Below are positions 51,723 through 60,003 of a DNA stretch of 64,000 nucleotides, one piece after another. This stretch comes from Mucilaginibacter ginsenosidivorax (GTDB lineage: Bacteria > Bacteroidota > Bacteroidia > Sphingobacteriales > Sphingobacteriaceae), in contig NZ_CP042437.1 of assembly GCF_007971525.1 (NCBI RefSeq), positions 4,960,001 to 5,024,000 of the forward strand, in the 5' to 3' direction. The notes beneath the pieces were generated by a model that was not told where the DNA came from, searched no databases, and was given only the letters and a program-made list of their open reading frames with translations. Made by a program: the position numbers and the translations under genes. The first letter of the stretch is position 1. Each line of letters opens with the position of its first letter.

Positions 51723-53104
51723 TTCTTATTTTCCTTTCTTTTGGCATACCATTCGCCAAATGATTGTTCGGGCGCCTTGGGCATTTCGCGGTGTTTGTAC
51801 CATGGGTTGGCGCCATTATTAACCGCGAAAGGTGCGTATTTGAACGTAAAACGCCCCATTTTGCCTGCCGCGCGGTAAATCATGGGCGATGATAAGGTGA
51901 AAGCCATACCTTTCATGGCCAAAGTTTTTGCTTTGGGGGTATAGCCTGCCTTAACAATTACCTGCCGCCATTTGTATAGCTGGTCGTGAATATCGATTTT
52001 AACCGGACACACATTGCTGCATGAGCCGCATAGGGTAGAAGCAAAGGGCAGGTCGGCATATTTTTCCATATCGAGGTTGGGTGCCAGGATACTGCCTATA
52101 GGGCCGGCAACCGCGGTATGATAACTGTGGCCGCCGCTTTTGCGGTACACGGGGCAGGTATTCATACAGGCCCCGCAACGGATGCATTTTAAGGAATTGC
52201 GGAAATCCTCGCGACCCAACTGGATGCTGCGACCGTTATCAACTATCACAATATGAATCTCTTTGCCATCCTGCGGTTTGCTGAAATGGCTGGAGTAAGT
52301 GGTAATAGGCTGCCCGGTAGCGCTGCGGGTAAGCAGGCGTAAAAATACGCCAAGATGTTTCCGCTCCGGGATTATCTTTTCGATACCCATGGATGCAATA
52401 TGGATTTCGGCCAGGTGGGCGCCCATATCGGCATTGCCCTCGTTGGTGCATATTACAAACTCGCCGGTTTCGGCAATAGCAAAGTTGACGCCGGTAAGCG
52501 CCGCACGGCGGGTCAGGAACACTTCGCGAAGGTGCTGACGGGCAGTTTCGGTTAGTATTTTAGGATCTGATTCGCCTTTGGCCGAGCCTAAGTGCTCGTG
52601 AAAAATGTCGCCTATCTCTTCCTTTTTCTTGTGGATACAGGGCAATACAATATGGCTTGGCGGCTCGCCAGCCAGCTGAACAATGCGTTCGCCCAGGTCG
52701 GAGTCGATAACATCTATACCCTGTTTTAGCAGGTATTCATTAAGGTGACACTCCTCGGTAAGCATCGATTTGCTTTTTACCATGCGGCTGATGCCGCGTT
52801 TCTCCAGCAGGGTATAAATAATTTTGTTATGCTCTTCGGCAGTGGCTGCCCAATGTACTATTATCCCATTGTTAATGGCATTGGCCTCAAACTGCTCCAG
52901 GTAAGTGCTCAGGTTTGATAGTACGTTGTTTTTAATTTGCGAGGCTGTTTCGCGCAGCAGTTCCCACTCTGGCAGTTTATGTGCTGCAATATCGCGTTTG
53001 GCGCGCACCCACCACAGTGTTTCGTCGTGCCAGTCAACCCGTGGCTCGTCGCGGTTAAATATGGCGGCTAATTGCGGATGATCTTTAGTTGCGTTGCTGC
53101 TCAT
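51719..53104 (-). CDS. lutB: Lactate utilization iron-sulfur protein B
   Basis: A 461-residue subunit with an N-terminal LUD domain (residues 60-280) and a C-terminal ferredoxin-like module. Two [4Fe-4S] motifs are visible: CIRCGACMNTCPVYRKSG (about 309-326) and CGSCSNVCPVKIDIHD (about 359-374). It begins one base after lutA stop and overlaps lutC start by four bases. It transfers electrons from lactate oxidation within the LutABC complex. Confidence 0.95.
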   Translation of the reverse strand: MSSNATKDHPQLAAIFNRDEPRVDWHDETLWWVRAKRDIAAHKLPEWELLRETASQIKNNVLSNLSTYLEQFEANAINNGIIVHWAATAEEHNKIIYTLLEKRGISRMVKSKSMLTEECHLNEYLLKQGIDVIDSDLGERIVQLAGEPPSHIVLPCIHKKKEEIGDIFHEHLGSAKGESDPKILTETARQHLREVFLTRRAALTGVNFAIAETGEFVICTNEGNADMGAHLAEIHIASMGIEKIIPERKHLGVFLRLLTRSATGQPITTYSSHFSKPQDGKEIHIVIVDNGRSIQLGREDFRNSLKCIRCGACMNTCPVYRKSGGHSYHTAVAGPIGSILAPNLDMEKYADLPFASTLCGSCSNVCPVKIDIHDQLYKWRQVIVKAGYTPKAKTLAMKGMAFTLSSPMIYRAAGKMGRFTFKYAPFAVNNGANPWYKHREMPKAPEQSFGEWYAKRKENKK

Positions 53105-53842
53105 TTAGATACTGTGGTTTAAAATTTCGGCAACATGAATTACTTTAACTTCGCTGTTTTGGCGCCGCAGGATGCCTTCCAGGTGCATCAGGCAGCTTAA
53201 ATCGGCCGAAGTGATGTATTGAGCACCATGTTCAATATGGTCGTCTACACGGTCTTTACCCATTTTGGATGATACGGCTTCTTCCACCACGCAAAATGTG
53301 CCGCCAAAACCACAGCAATCATCGGCCCGGCTTAACGGAACAAGTTCAAGGCCTTTCACCATGCCCAGCAGTTGGGCTGGTTTGCTAAAAGGCGGCGCAA
53401 CCAGTTCAGTCATTTGTGAAATGCGCAACCCACGCAGGCCGTGGCAGCTTTGGTGCATGCCCACTTTGTAGGGGAAACTGGCTTCCAGGCTTTTTACCTG
53501 TAATATATCCACCAAAAATTCGGTAAGTTCAAAAACGCGTTTACGGATTTCTGAGGCTTTATCTTCGTTTTCGTGCGAATGCAGGTGCTCTTTGATATGC
53601 AGCGTACAACTGCCTGATGGGCAAACAATATAATCGTAACCGGCAAAATTATCGATGAATAAATTATTGCAGCCGCCGGTAAGGTGCTCATAACCGCTAT
53701 TGGCCATAGGCTGCCCGCAACAGGTTTGATTTTTAGGGTAATGAACTTCGCACCCCAGCTTTTCCAGCAATTCCAGGGTTGCAATAGCAGCCTGTGGATA
53801 AAATTGGTCTACATAGCAGGGAACAAATAAAGCTACCTTCAT
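53105..53842 (-). CDS. lutA: Lactate utilization (Fe-S) protein A
   Basis: A 245-residue protein with two Cys-rich CCG domains: QTCCGQPMANSGY (about 40-52) with CPSGSC, and a second with CHGLRG and DDCCGFGGTFCV. These coordinate an Fe-S cluster as in LutA, GlcF and HdrB-like proteins. It is the first gene of the lutABC operon, one base before lutB. The promoter region upstream (53843-54268) shows no recognisable operator. Confidence 0.95.
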   Translation of the reverse strand: MKVALFVPCYVDQFYPQAAIATLELLEKLGCEVHYPKNQTCCGQPMANSGYEHLTGGCNNLFIDNFAGYDYIVCPSGSCTLHIKEHLHSHENEDKASEIRKRVFELTEFLVDILQVKSLEASFPYKVGMHQSCHGLRGLRISQMTELVAPPFSKPAQLLGMVKGLELVPLSRADDCCGFGGTFCVVEEAVSSKMGKDRVDDHIEHGAQYITSADLSCLMHLEGILRRQNSEVKVIHVAEILNHSI

Positions 53843-54268
53843 TTTTGTGTTTATTTCAATTGGTTAAAGCAATATTAAAGCATATCATTTGCATAACTAT
53901 CCTTATGTATCTGCAAAGTATAGTTGTATATTAAGGTACCCAAAATACAGTTATAACAACCAACTGTTATTCAGTTTTTTTTGCAAAAGGATACGGGAGA
54001 TTGGCGTATTTGGATACTTGGATAATCCATCGAATAGGAGGAAAAGTGAATGATGGCGGGTAAGGTAGAATTTCAACTTCCATGAGGTTAGCGCAGCGTT
54101 GTTAGCGGGTATTAAGTTTAGCTGAAAGCTGAAACCATGCGGCTCACGAGCTGGAAGCTTGCGAGAGCGTTTGATGCTATTTTTATTTTATTGAGTTGAT
54201 TTTTAAAGAGATAGTGAATTGTTTTTAAATATTCTACTATTTCTATAGGATTTATATAAATAATGTTT
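53843..54268. other. Intergenic region between lutA and the SAM-I riboswitch
   Basis: 426 bases with no gene; it must carry the lutABC promoter (minus strand). No regulator gene is adjacent. Short direct repeats are not evident. Confidence 0.4.
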
Positions 54269-54276
54269 TATGTTTG
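54269..54276 (+). promoter_or_regulatory. Promoter box of the riboswitch transcript
   Basis: TATGTTTG matches the -7 consensus TAnnTTTG. A -33 TTG/TTTG is not perfect (TTTA at 54251). The predicted start near 54283 lies 28 bases before the aptamer. Confidence 0.5.
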
Positions 54277-54310
54277 CATCGTCAACACAGACAAATCGTT
54301 CTTTATTTTA

Positions 54311-54418
54311 ACTTATCAAGAAAGACTGAGGGAAAGGCCCAAAGACGTCTTAGCAACCTATACATCCGCATAATGTAAAAGGTGCTAATTCCTGCTCCAT
54401 TCAACGGAGAAAGATAAC
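54311..54418 (+). promoter_or_regulatory. SAM-I (S-box) riboswitch aptamer
   Basis: The S-box core is nearly complete: CTTATCAAGA (P1 5' strand and J1/2), GACTGAGGGAAAGGCCC (kink-turn), GTCTTAGCAACC (P2 3' strand: AAGAC pairs with GTCTT), P3 hairpin TACAT/ATGTA, GGTGCTAATTCC (J3/4), P4 CTCC/GGAG, and GAAAGATAA for the P1 3' strand. It binds S-adenosylmethionine in the transcript leader. In this case no methionine gene follows: the next features are an attenuator-like hairpin and tRNA-Cys, and then a gene on the other strand. Confidence 0.93.
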
Positions 54419-54442
54419 ATACCATCTTCGCCCCCTGCCAAT

Positions 54443-54469
54443 CTAATAAGTGATTTTATAGTTTTTTTT
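54443..54469 (+). terminator. Attenuator-like hairpin before tRNA-Cys
   Basis: CTA-A-TAA and TTATAG form a weak 6-bp stem (54443-54461) followed by eight T residues. ATAAGT (54446-54451) inside the stem could instead pair with ACTTAT at the 5' end of the aptamer P1 (54311-54316). Weak stem, so function is uncertain. Confidence 0.4.
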
Positions 54470-54470
54470 A

Positions 54471-54541
54471 AGTCGCGTGACCGAGAGGATAGGTGGGGGT
54501 CTGCAAAACCCTAAACGGCAGTTCGAATCTGCCCGCGACGT
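54471..54541 (+). tRNA. tRNA-Cys (anticodon GCA)
   Basis: A 71-base tRNA: acceptor AGTCGCG with CGCGACG (2-71 to 7-66 paired; 1-72 is A-G), D-arm ACCGAGAGGATAGGT, anticodon arm GGGGT-CTGCAAA-ACCCT with anticodon GCA, T-arm GGCAG-TTCGAAT-CTGCC, discriminator T as in tRNA-Cys. The first pair is imperfect, but other elements are canonical. It lies 53 bases downstream of the SAM-I aptamer on the same strand. Confidence 0.88.
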
Positions 54542-54553
54542 CTAATTTTAGCC

Positions 54554-54583
54554 TAAAGGCGTAAAGCCCAAAGCCTTCTTTTT
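54554..54583 (+). terminator. Terminator after tRNA-Cys
   Basis: AAAGGC at 54555 pairs with GCCTT at 54573, followed by C and a T5 run. It lies 13 bases beyond the tRNA and ends the riboswitch-tRNA transcript before the convergent DUF3943 gene. Confidence 0.7.
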
Positions 54584-54649
54584 GGTCTGAAAACATAAAA
54601 TTATTTTCCCGCTTTGTTTTGGCTTTGAGACTTCTGCTTTTAGCTTCTT

Positions 54650-56080
54650 TTACAAATTTCCTATTGAATATCTTGTCGAGATTCTGAGGTAAGGATATTT
54701 CTTATTCACGTCGGGATAGTCATGGTAGTTTCCTTCCAGCCGGAAATAGCCCGATTCGGCAGCTATGGAGAGGCCTTTGATAAACATGTAGCTTACCTCG
54801 TTACTAAAAGTGTGCAAAAAATAATGCGATTTATTGCCATCTACCGTCACCATCCAGCCTCCCCGGTAATTTGCACTGTATGATAATTTATTTAAAAGCT
54901 TTATGGTACCGCCCCCGTTAACAGCAAAGCCCGGCCCGTAATCATAATTACGGCTATTGTAGGTGTATTGATCGGGCACGGCGGCCAATAGGATAGGGCC
55001 GGCGCCAAGACTACCGCTTATTATAACGTTTTGCGTCAACTTTAACTGCGACATCAGATTAAATTTTACGCTTTGTGCCCCGTAAAAAAATGCCTGGTTG
55101 CGGATGTAATCATAATTTGCCGATAATATTACCAGGTTTTCCATTTTGTCCTGGTCAACTTTCGAGATGTCCCAGCCAGTAAGGGAGCCGTAAACACTGA
55201 TGACATTAACTGTAGAGCTATCGTCTCGTCCTACCTCGGCAGTGATAGAGATATTGCTGAACGGTTTCCTGAAACCCTCATTTGGTACCCCGTAAAGCAA
55301 TCGTGCCCTTGCAAACCAGCCAAAACGACCATGTTCAAACGGACTTACCGATTGTGAATTAAATATCCGCCCTCCAAGGTCAAATTCGGCACCTATTTTT
55401 GATGAGTCGCGCTCGGTGCTATTGCCATAAACTTTGCCCCAGGTACCATCTAAAATGCGGTTTAGTCCGCGCATGGGGTTAATTATTAATCCTGCTACTT
55501 CACTGGCCTGCCTTTTAAAACCCCGCTGGCGATTGTTTACAATACGGCTGGATAGGCGAAAAGTCATCTCGCCCAACACTATTCCGCCAAAACTGGTGTT
55601 TATAAAATCGTTAGGGGAGGGTGGCTGGGTTTCTGCAAAAGTTTCCCAAAGGTAGCTGCCCGCCATGGTAGCCGGTACCGATTGCCAGAAGCTAAAACCA
55701 TTACTCCTAAATGCGCTATAAAACAAGCTGCCGTGATAGGGGTGGCCAAATTGATTTGTTTGAAAAGGATCATTATCGAACTCCCAGTTGCCAGGGCTAA
55801 GGTTGTGGCTAACGCTTTTCCAGTTTATACGGGCGTAATCCTTATTGGCTACATAGCGGTCAAAAATCCAGGGCGTAATTTCGGCTATCCCTAATTCGGC
55901 TACCGCGCGACCAAACCTGCGTTTTACGGTGGTATCCCGAACGTCACGGTAATAGCGCAGTTTCACCTCTGGCTTTTGATCGAATATATTGTTTTGGGCA
56001 AATAGCGGGCAGGCGATACAGAAAAATATAAAGCTGATTAATAATGTTTTTTTTGAAGGGTAAAGATCAGCTAAGCTCAT
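54650..56080 (-). CDS. DUF3943 domain protein
   Basis: A 476-residue exported protein with a signal peptide (LLISFIFFCIACPLFAQ, about 13-29) and the DUF3943 segment (SHNLSPGNWEFDNDPFQTNQ, HPYHGSLFYSAFRSNGF). The C-terminal part reads like a beta-barrel or lipocalin-like outer-membrane fold, with many strand-like segments. Function unknown; the family is found in the outer membrane of Bacteroidetes. It is the only gene in its direction before the tRNA-Cys. Confidence 0.8.
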   Translation of the reverse strand: MSLADLYPSKKTLLISFIFFCIACPLFAQNNIFDQKPEVKLRYYRDVRDTTVKRRFGRAVAELGIAEITPWIFDRYVANKDYARINWKSVSHNLSPGNWEFDNDPFQTNQFGHPYHGSLFYSAFRSNGFSFWQSVPATMAGSYLWETFAETQPPSPNDFINTSFGGIVLGEMTFRLSSRIVNNRQRGFKRQASEVAGLIINPMRGLNRILDGTWGKVYGNSTERDSSKIGAEFDLGGRIFNSQSVSPFEHGRFGWFARARLLYGVPNEGFRKPFSNISITAEVGRDDSSTVNVISVYGSLTGWDISKVDQDKMENLVILSANYDYIRNQAFFYGAQSVKFNLMSQLKLTQNVIISGSLGAGPILLAAVPDQYTYNSRNYDYGPGFAVNGGGTIKLLNKLSYSANYRGGWMVTVDGNKSHYFLHTFSNEVSYMFIKGLSIAAESGYFRLEGNYHDYPDVNKKYPYLRISTRYSIGNL

Positions 56081-56255
56081 AAGAAGGATATCAGGAGGTG
56101 CGAAAAACTATTATCCAGAAGCGCTTAAGCAATGAAATTGTTTTGATGGATGTTATAATAATGTTAAATGTTTGTTTGGAAATAGGGAGACAATGAAAGT
56201 TGAGAACGGTTGGCATGGGCGGGTGATTAACGGAACCACTGGGTGTGGCGGAGTA

Positions 56256-57428
56256 TTAGCCCATAAAATCAGGTACATTTTGCCAGCTAACAACATCGTA
56301 TCTTGTTCTTTTTTCATTTTCGGCACCACCATAAATTAACGTTTTGTTTACTTTTTCAGGAGCGGCAGTCTCCTCAAATCTATCCATCTCTTTGAATAGT
56401 GCATTACTTATAGTTTGCGTTGCTTTGATTTCAAATATTGAGAAGCCTTGTGCTTTTTTCATCAGCAGGTCAACTTCATGGGCATTGCTATCCTGCCAGA
56501 AATAATAATCTTTATGGAGATATAAATGATGGTTCTGTTTTTGATACTCGGCCAGTATCATATTTTCAAATATGTTACCTTTTAACCGGTTTTCGTCAAG
56601 CTCTTCAGCAGTTCTTATTCCCAACAAATGATTTAACAGGCCGGTATCATAAAAATACAACTTTGGGGTTTTAACCAAACGTTTATTGAAATTTTGGTGA
56701 TAGGGCTGTAAAAGAAAAATAATATAGCTGCTTTCAAGTATCGACAACCAGGCTTTCGCGGTATTATGCGATATATTACATTCATTAGCCAAAGCGCTAA
56801 AATTGAGTAATTGCCCCGCCCGCCCGGCACATAAACCTAAAAAGGTGCGAAATTGCTTAAGGTCTCTTATATTCATTAGTTCTGTTACATCTTTTTCAAG
56901 ATATGTTTGAATATAATTGGCATAAAATACAACGGGATCAATATCCCTGTCAAATATCGCCGGGTAAAAGCCCTTAATACTGGCTGGCGCATAGGAATTT
57001 GCTAATAGGGCAGATTGTTTTAATTCGGTAAAATCAAAAGGTAGTAATTTGAACAATGCAACCCTGCCCGCCAGCGTTTGAGTGATATTATTTAACAAAT
57101 GAAAATTTTGTGAGCCGGATAATATATACTGTCCCATAATTTTAGATTCATCAACCCTGCCCTGGATGTATGAAAATAATGCAGGTACTCGTTGTACTTC
57201 GTCTAAAATGACTTTATGATCATAACGGTTCAAAAAACCGATTGGATCGTCTAACGCAAAGGATCGTGTGTTTGGATTCTCGAGGCTCACATAGCTATAA
57301 TCGCTAAAAATCTCTTTCAGCAAGGTAGTTTTACCAGATTGCCTTGGGCCGGTGATGGCCAATACGGGAAATTTGCTTTTTTGAGCCTCTATTATAGGCG
57401 TAATTTGCCGTTGTATAAATTTACTCAT
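56256..57428 (-). CDS. ATPase of the DUF4143 family
   Basis: A 390-residue AAA ATPase with C-terminal DUF4143, from ATG 57428. Walker A GPRQSGKTT (about 29-37), a Walker B-like VILDEVQRVP, sensor 1 LSGSQNFHLL, and the DUF4143 end DSNAHEVDLLM with nuclease-like acidic residues. DUF4143 ATPases are common accessory proteins in bacteria with an unproven role, sometimes linked to mobile elements or toxins. A 39-base direct repeat occurs twice in the upstream promoter region. Confidence 0.88.
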   Translation of the reverse strand: MSKFIQRQITPIIEAQKSKFPVLAITGPRQSGKTTLLKEIFSDYSYVSLENPNTRSFALDDPIGFLNRYDHKVILDEVQRVPALFSYIQGRVDESKIMGQYILSGSQNFHLLNNITQTLAGRVALFKLLPFDFTELKQSALLANSYAPASIKGFYPAIFDRDIDPVVFYANYIQTYLEKDVTELMNIRDLKQFRTFLGLCAGRAGQLLNFSALANECNISHNTAKAWLSILESSYIIFLLQPYHQNFNKRLVKTPKLYFYDTGLLNHLLGIRTAEELDENRLKGNIFENMILAEYQKQNHHLYLHKDYYFWQDSNAHEVDLLMKKAQGFSIFEIKATQTISNALFKEMDRFEETAAPEKVNKTLIYGGAENEKRTRYDVVSWQNVPDFMG

Positions 57429-57457
57429 TTCGACGAAATTTATCAAAATTAGTTAAT

Positions 57458-57540
57458 TACTTACAATATACATGATGCCAACTTACAATTTACATAGGTT
57501 GTACTTACAATATACATGATGCCAACTTACAATTTGCATA
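57458..57540. repeat. 39-base direct repeat, two copies
   Basis: Copies at 57458-57496 and 57502-57540, identical but for one base (TTTACATA or TTTGCATA), with a five-base spacer. Each holds two TTACAAT motifs. They lie just upstream of the DUF4143 gene start at 57428. Confidence 0.9.
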
Positions 57541-57731
57541 AAATCGACCAGGAATAACTCATTTTTTGTTGATAAACGACCGCAGCAATGTTTTAAATTG
57601 AACCACGTTTGTTTTGCTGTTGGGAAGATAGTATTAGCCATCATCCGACATTGACAGGCAAACTCAAAAATTATTATCTTTAAGCGCTTAACCTGCATAA
57701 GCACAATTGAAAACCAATGCCCATTTAAATC

Positions 57732-58112
57732 ATGAAAATTTTCAACATCGTATTTGTTGTGCTATTTGTAATTTTTGCAGCCCTGCAGTATAACGATCCC
57801 GACCCTTACATTTGGGTACCCATATACCTGTACAGCGCCTGGTTTTGCTTTAAGGCTTCGCAAAAAAAGTTTTACCCGGTTTGGTATGCAGTTGGTATAT
57901 TTATTTACCTGGCTTATGCCACCTATAAAATATTTGATGCCAATGGCCTGATAGACTGGTTTACCAAACACCACTCCGAAAGCCTGGTAGAAAGCATGAA
58001 GGCCGAAAAGCCCTGGATTGAAGAAACCCGCGAATTTTTTGGCTTGCTGATATGCGTAGCCGTATTAGGCATCAACTGGGTTTATGGGAACAGGTTAAAA
58101 AAGAAAGCATAA
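57732..58112 (+). CDS. TMEM220-like membrane protein
   Basis: A 126-residue protein with four TM segments (about 2-18, 30-40, 50-66, 100-115). The start MKIFNIVFVVLFVIFAALQY and NDPDPYIWVPIYLYSAWFCF match TMEM220. Function is unknown. It is convergent with the transglutaminase gene. Confidence 0.85.
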   Translation: MKIFNIVFVVLFVIFAALQYNDPDPYIWVPIYLYSAWFCFKASQKKFYPVWYAVGIFIYLAYATYKIFDANGLIDWFTKHHSESLVESMKAEKPWIEETREFFGLLICVAVLGINWVYGNRLKKKA

Positions 58113-58151
58113 ATTATGCGCTTCAATCAGCACAAGTCTCCGATAGAGCGG

Positions 58152-59003
58152 TTATAAATACGATAACCCGTTATACCCGCCATGAATATAGTACACGGGT
58201 TCAAAATTATGCTCGTCTGGCGCAAGTTCGCAGCTAACCTGCATGGCGGTGAAAGTTACATCGCCAAAAATGTTGGCTATGGCCGTGTCGGCAGCATCGC
58301 GGCCGGTGGCTATTTTTATAAGGCCATTTAAGGGCACCAGTTTGGTAGCGTCAAAAAGTATCCATTTGCCGCCAAGGTAAGCTTCAAAACAGGCATGAAA
58401 GTCGGCAGGGTATAAGTGATAGGCATAGCCCGTAAAATAGCGTGCCGGAATGGTTAAGGCCCGGCATAGGGCGATACCCAGGTGTGCAAAATCGCGGCAA
58501 ACGCCAACCTGTTCGGTAACGGTATCAAATGCCGATGTTTGCGAATTGCTGTACCCGCTTAAATATTGCACATTGTTGTGAATCCAGTCGGTAAGGGTTA
58601 CTACTTTTTCAAACGGATTGGTAATGTGGCCAAACAGGTTGTGCGATAGCCGGTATAATTTATCCGACTGGCAATAACGGCTTGGGTTTAAATAGGGCAG
58701 CACCGATGAGTCGAGCTGGGCTACCAACGTTTCCTGTTGCTGCGAGTAATCGGTAAGTTCGTAAAAATTGTCAACCAGGGCGTTGTATGTAACTTTTATA
58801 GTCCCCGGCTGGTAAACCTCGAAGCGCATCAGCCGGTTTTCTCCCTGTGCAGATATGATCTCCTCAATTTTAACGTAAGGGTCAACCGTAAACTCCTCGT
58901 TCAGTACAGTTTGGTTGGGTGTACGTAATGCATGTATGTTTAATATCAATGTGCCCGGCGCCCGTACTACATATTCCATTTGGGTAAACACATTGAATTT
59001 CAT
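58152..59003 (-). CDS. Transglutaminase-like protein
   Basis: A 283-residue cytoplasmic protein. The cysteine-protease fold shows C169 (GVCRDFAHLGIA), H203 (DFHACFEAYLGG) and D218 (WILFDAT), the complete triad. The N-terminal part is a beta-sandwich (residues 1-105). It starts 3 bases after the Anbu stop, so the two are co-translated. In other bacteria this partnership with Anbu is usual, but the ATP-grasp and alpha-E genes common in such operons are absent here. Confidence 0.88.
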   Translation of the reverse strand: MKFNVFTQMEYVVRAPGTLILNIHALRTPNQTVLNEEFTVDPYVKIEEIISAQGENRLMRFEVYQPGTIKVTYNALVDNFYELTDYSQQQETLVAQLDSSVLPYLNPSRYCQSDKLYRLSHNLFGHITNPFEKVVTLTDWIHNNVQYLSGYSNSQTSAFDTVTEQVGVCRDFAHLGIALCRALTIPARYFTGYAYHLYPADFHACFEAYLGGKWILFDATKLVPLNGLIKIATGRDAADTAIANIFGDVTFTAMQVSCELAPDEHNFEPVYYIHGGYNGLSYL

Positions 59004-59006
59004 TGA

Positions 59007-59744
59007 TCAGCTTTCGGTTTTAATTTCTTCTAATTTGTTAAAGGTTGTATCCATCCAGTCTTCAGAGATATGTTCTAAAGCCAGCTTCAGTTCTTCGGCC
59101 CATTGGGCCGATATATATTCCAGGTCTTTCTTTTCGTAACGTTGCTGGATAATGTCGAAACTATCCTTTTTATAAACAGCTACATCAATCGGGAAATCTA
59201 CATTGTTGGAGCTTACCCTTGTTGAATCGAACGAAAGAAAACCTGTTTTAAGCGCCAGCTTAAGGCTGCTGTCTTCAGTCAGGATGCGGTTTAATATCGC
59301 TTTGCCATGACCCGAATTGCCTATAACTACATAAGGAGCACCCTGCCCAAGTTCAACCCAGTTGCCTTCGGGGTACAGCAAAAAAAGCTTGTGCTCATCG
59401 TCGTCTTTTAGTTGTCCGCCTATAATGGTGTTCAGATCAAACCTGAAACCGGCAGCTTCTAATGATGCTTTGTCTTCGGCAATTACCCGTTTTACCTGCT
59501 CGCCAAAGGCGTTTACAGCTTTGTACATTTTGTTAAAATCCGTGGTTTCCAGTAATTCGTTAAAATAAACGATGGCTTTATCCCTTGCCGACCGTAAACC
59601 GCTTGTCATGATAAAAAGCGAGAAATGATCTTTTTGTTCTATGGTAATCTTCTTTTTTACAGTGGTATCCGTTCCCGAGGTTATGCGAGTATCGGCAATT
59701 GCCAATAAGCCTTCTTTAACCTTAATTCCGAGGCAATAAGTCAT
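59007..59744 (-). CDS. Anbu, proteasome-like Ntn hydrolase
   Basis: A 245-residue protein from ATG 59744; a longer frame adds 58 residues that do not resemble Anbu. It begins MTYCLGIKVKEGLLAIADTR, as in Anbu, where Thr2 becomes the N-terminal nucleophile after Met removal. The later DLNTIIGGQL and GHGKAILNRIL segments are typical of the family. Anbu is a bacterial relative of the proteasome beta subunit with a limited known role, proposed in proteolysis or peptide hydrolysis. It is upstream of the transglutaminase in the same operon. Confidence 0.9.
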   Translation of the reverse strand: MTYCLGIKVKEGLLAIADTRITSGTDTTVKKKITIEQKDHFSLFIMTSGLRSARDKAIVYFNELLETTDFNKMYKAVNAFGEQVKRVIAEDKASLEAAGFRFDLNTIIGGQLKDDDEHKLFLLYPEGNWVELGQGAPYVVIGNSGHGKAILNRILTEDSSLKLALKTGFLSFDSTRVSSNNVDFPIDVAVYKKDSFDIIQQRYEKKDLEYISAQWAEELKLALEHISEDWMDTTFNKLEEIKTES

Positions 59745-59916
59745 TTTTATACAGTGCGATTTGTTCCAAAATTTAAGATAGCCAAAGTAGCGAAAAGAAT
59801 TGGGGAAATTAGAATCAAGCGTCAGGTAAGAATCAAGAGCCAAGACGTTTAAAAAGTGGCAAGCAGTTAATACAAGTAGCAAGTAGTAAGTATCAAGATT
59901 TTTTTGGAAGCTTAAC

Positions 59917-59952
59917 AAAAAAGCCGCCGTTTCCTTTTGGAACCCGGCGGCA
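59917..59952 (-). terminator. Terminator of the bestrophin gene
   Basis: GCCGCCG (59923) pairs with CGGCGGC (59945) with an inner TTCC/GGAA; on the minus strand TTTTTTG follows. On both sides lie heptamer repeats of the AATCAAG type (59812-59848, 59975-60001). Confidence 0.8.
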
Positions 59953-60003
59953 TCACGGAACAGAAAAAAGTCTTAACTCTTGATTCTTAACTCTTGACTC
60001 TTT

